Source of the DNA: Candidatus Omnitrophica bacterium UBA5776
GTDB lineage: Bacteria; Omnitrophota; Gorgyraeia; Gygaellales; Profunditerraquicolaceae
NCBI GenBank assembly: GCA_002418595.1
Contig: DIEK01000075.1
Coordinates: 5,607 to 28,384, forward strand
Reading direction: 5' to 3'
DNA length: 22,778 nt
A program made the translations under genes and the position numbers. The notes beneath the pieces are model-generated. The model was not told the DNA's origin. It saw only the letters and a program-made list of their open reading frames with translations, and did no database searches. Position 1 is the first letter of the stretch. Each line of letters starts with the position of its first letter. Positions 22,054 to 22,778 of this stretch are shown here, in pieces.

Positions 22054-22778
22054 TTAACCTCCTAAAAGTATGTCCAGCGTCTCCCGCAGATTGCCCACCG
22101 GGACCAACTGCATGGCGCCGCAGCCGCCGGGTGAAGGCATATTGCCTTTGGGAAGCAGGCATTTCTTAAAACCCAGTTTTTCCCCCTCTTTGACGCGCGC
22201 GGCGGCCTGTGAGACACTGCGCACTTCCCCGGCCAGCCCCACTTCCCCGAGCACAAGAACATCTCCCGGCAACGGCTTGCCGCGGAAAGCCGAGGCCGCG
22301 GAACAGGCGACGGCGAGGTCCGCCACAGGGTCCTCTATTTTCATCCCTCCCACGACGTTGACGAAGATGTCTTCGGTTTCGAGGGAATATCCTATCCTCT
22401 TTTCCAGCACCGCCACCAGCAGCGACAAGCGGTTGGAGTCGAATCCCTGCGCCCTGCGCCTGGCGTAACCAAAACCGGACCTGCTCACCAGGGCCTGTAT
22501 CTCCACCAGCACCGGACGCGTCCCTTCCAGGACCGCGGTGACCACCGAACCGGGGATATTCTCCGGACGCTCGGACAGGAATATCTGCGACGGATTGGCG
22601 ACCTCCAACAGCCCGCCGGAAGTCATCTCGAATACACCGATCTCGTTGGTGGAACCGAAGCGGTTCTTGACCGCCCGCAGGATCCGGAAGATGTGGTTGC
22701 GGTCCCCCTCGAAATACAGCACCGTGTCCACCATGTGCTCCAGGAGTTTGGGGCCGGCGATGGCGCCGTCCTTGGTGA
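22054..22778 (-). CDS. radA: DNA repair protein RadA (C-terminal part; gene runs off the right edge)
   Basis: RadA is a RecA-like, Lon-like ATPase that promotes branch migration in homologous recombination. The frame is open to the right edge; an internal ATG at 22734 is not the start, because TKDGAIAGPKLLEHMVDTVL is the continuous RadA sequence. The visible 241 codons include YFEGDRNH, the RadA-specific KNRFG motif and the STNEIGVFEM region after it. The Lon-protease-like domain contains EDIFVNVVGGMKIEDPVADLA and LGEVGLAGEVR. The Walker A and zinc-finger parts lie outside the window. It is the most upstream gene seen of the long minus-strand block. Confidence 0.95.
   Translation of the reverse strand, partial: TKDGAIAGPKLLEHMVDTVLYFEGDRNHIFRILRAVKNRFGSTNEIGVFEMTSGGLLEVANPSQIFLSERPENIPGSVVTAVLEGTRPVLVEIQALVSRSGFGYARRRAQGFDSNRLSLLVAVLEKRIGYSLETEDIFVNVVGGMKIEDPVADLAVACSAASAFRGKPLPGDVLVLGEVGLAGEVRSVSQAAARVKEGEKLGFKKCLLPKGNMPSPGGCGAMQLVPVGNLRETLDILLGG

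Overview
The window carries housekeeping genes of a moderately GC-rich diderm bacterium. LptF and LptG imply lipopolysaccharide export to an outer membrane. Gene order nevertheless resembles Bacillus-type clusters (radA-yacL-ispD-ispF-cysE-cysS, tmk-holB-ricT-metG-tatD, thiL-tsaE-tsaB). That mix, together with an intergenic CCGGGGACAC repeat, suggests an uncultivated lineage such as Omnitrophota. This placement is inference from impression, not from a search. I see no rRNA, tRNA, CRISPR array, phage gene or intact transposase gene.

Layout from left to right. Positions 1-3523 are minus strand: the start of a NUDIX hydrolase (cut by the left edge), a UvrD-type helicase, GreA and phosphoglycerate mutase. 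A divergent promoter region (3524-3647) separates these from a short plus-strand block, comF-lptF-lptG (3648-6566). From 6680 to the right edge everything is again on the minus strand. In transcription order (right to left) this is radA (cut), yacL-like PIN-TRAM, ispD, ispF, cysE, cysS, tmk, holB, ricT and metG. A repeat-rich gap follows, then tatD and a DUF362/ferredoxin gene. A second repeat-bearing gap precedes mtnA, thiL, tsaE, tsaB and an unusual alr. Many junctions overlap as ATGA or TGATG, so translational coupling is likely.

Functionally the minus-strand block joins isoprenoid precursor synthesis (ispD, ispF), cysteine synthesis and charging (cysE, cysS), dTMP and replication functions (tmk, holB), Met-tRNA charging (metG), thiamine diphosphate formation (thiL), the tRNA t6A pathway (tsaE, tsaB) and D-alanine supply for peptidoglycan (alr).

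The most notable observations are three. (1) The alanine racemase carries a C-terminal PilZ domain with intact c-di-GMP-binding motifs. (2) A 26-39 nt repeat occurs three times, each copy 3-8 nt after a stop codon and in the sense orientation of that gene. (3) A palindrome-rich array lies between metG and tatD. Smaller points are a likely leaderless comF transcript, a serine acetyltransferase with a membrane anchor, and condensed synteny lacking disA, gltX, rimI and tsaD.
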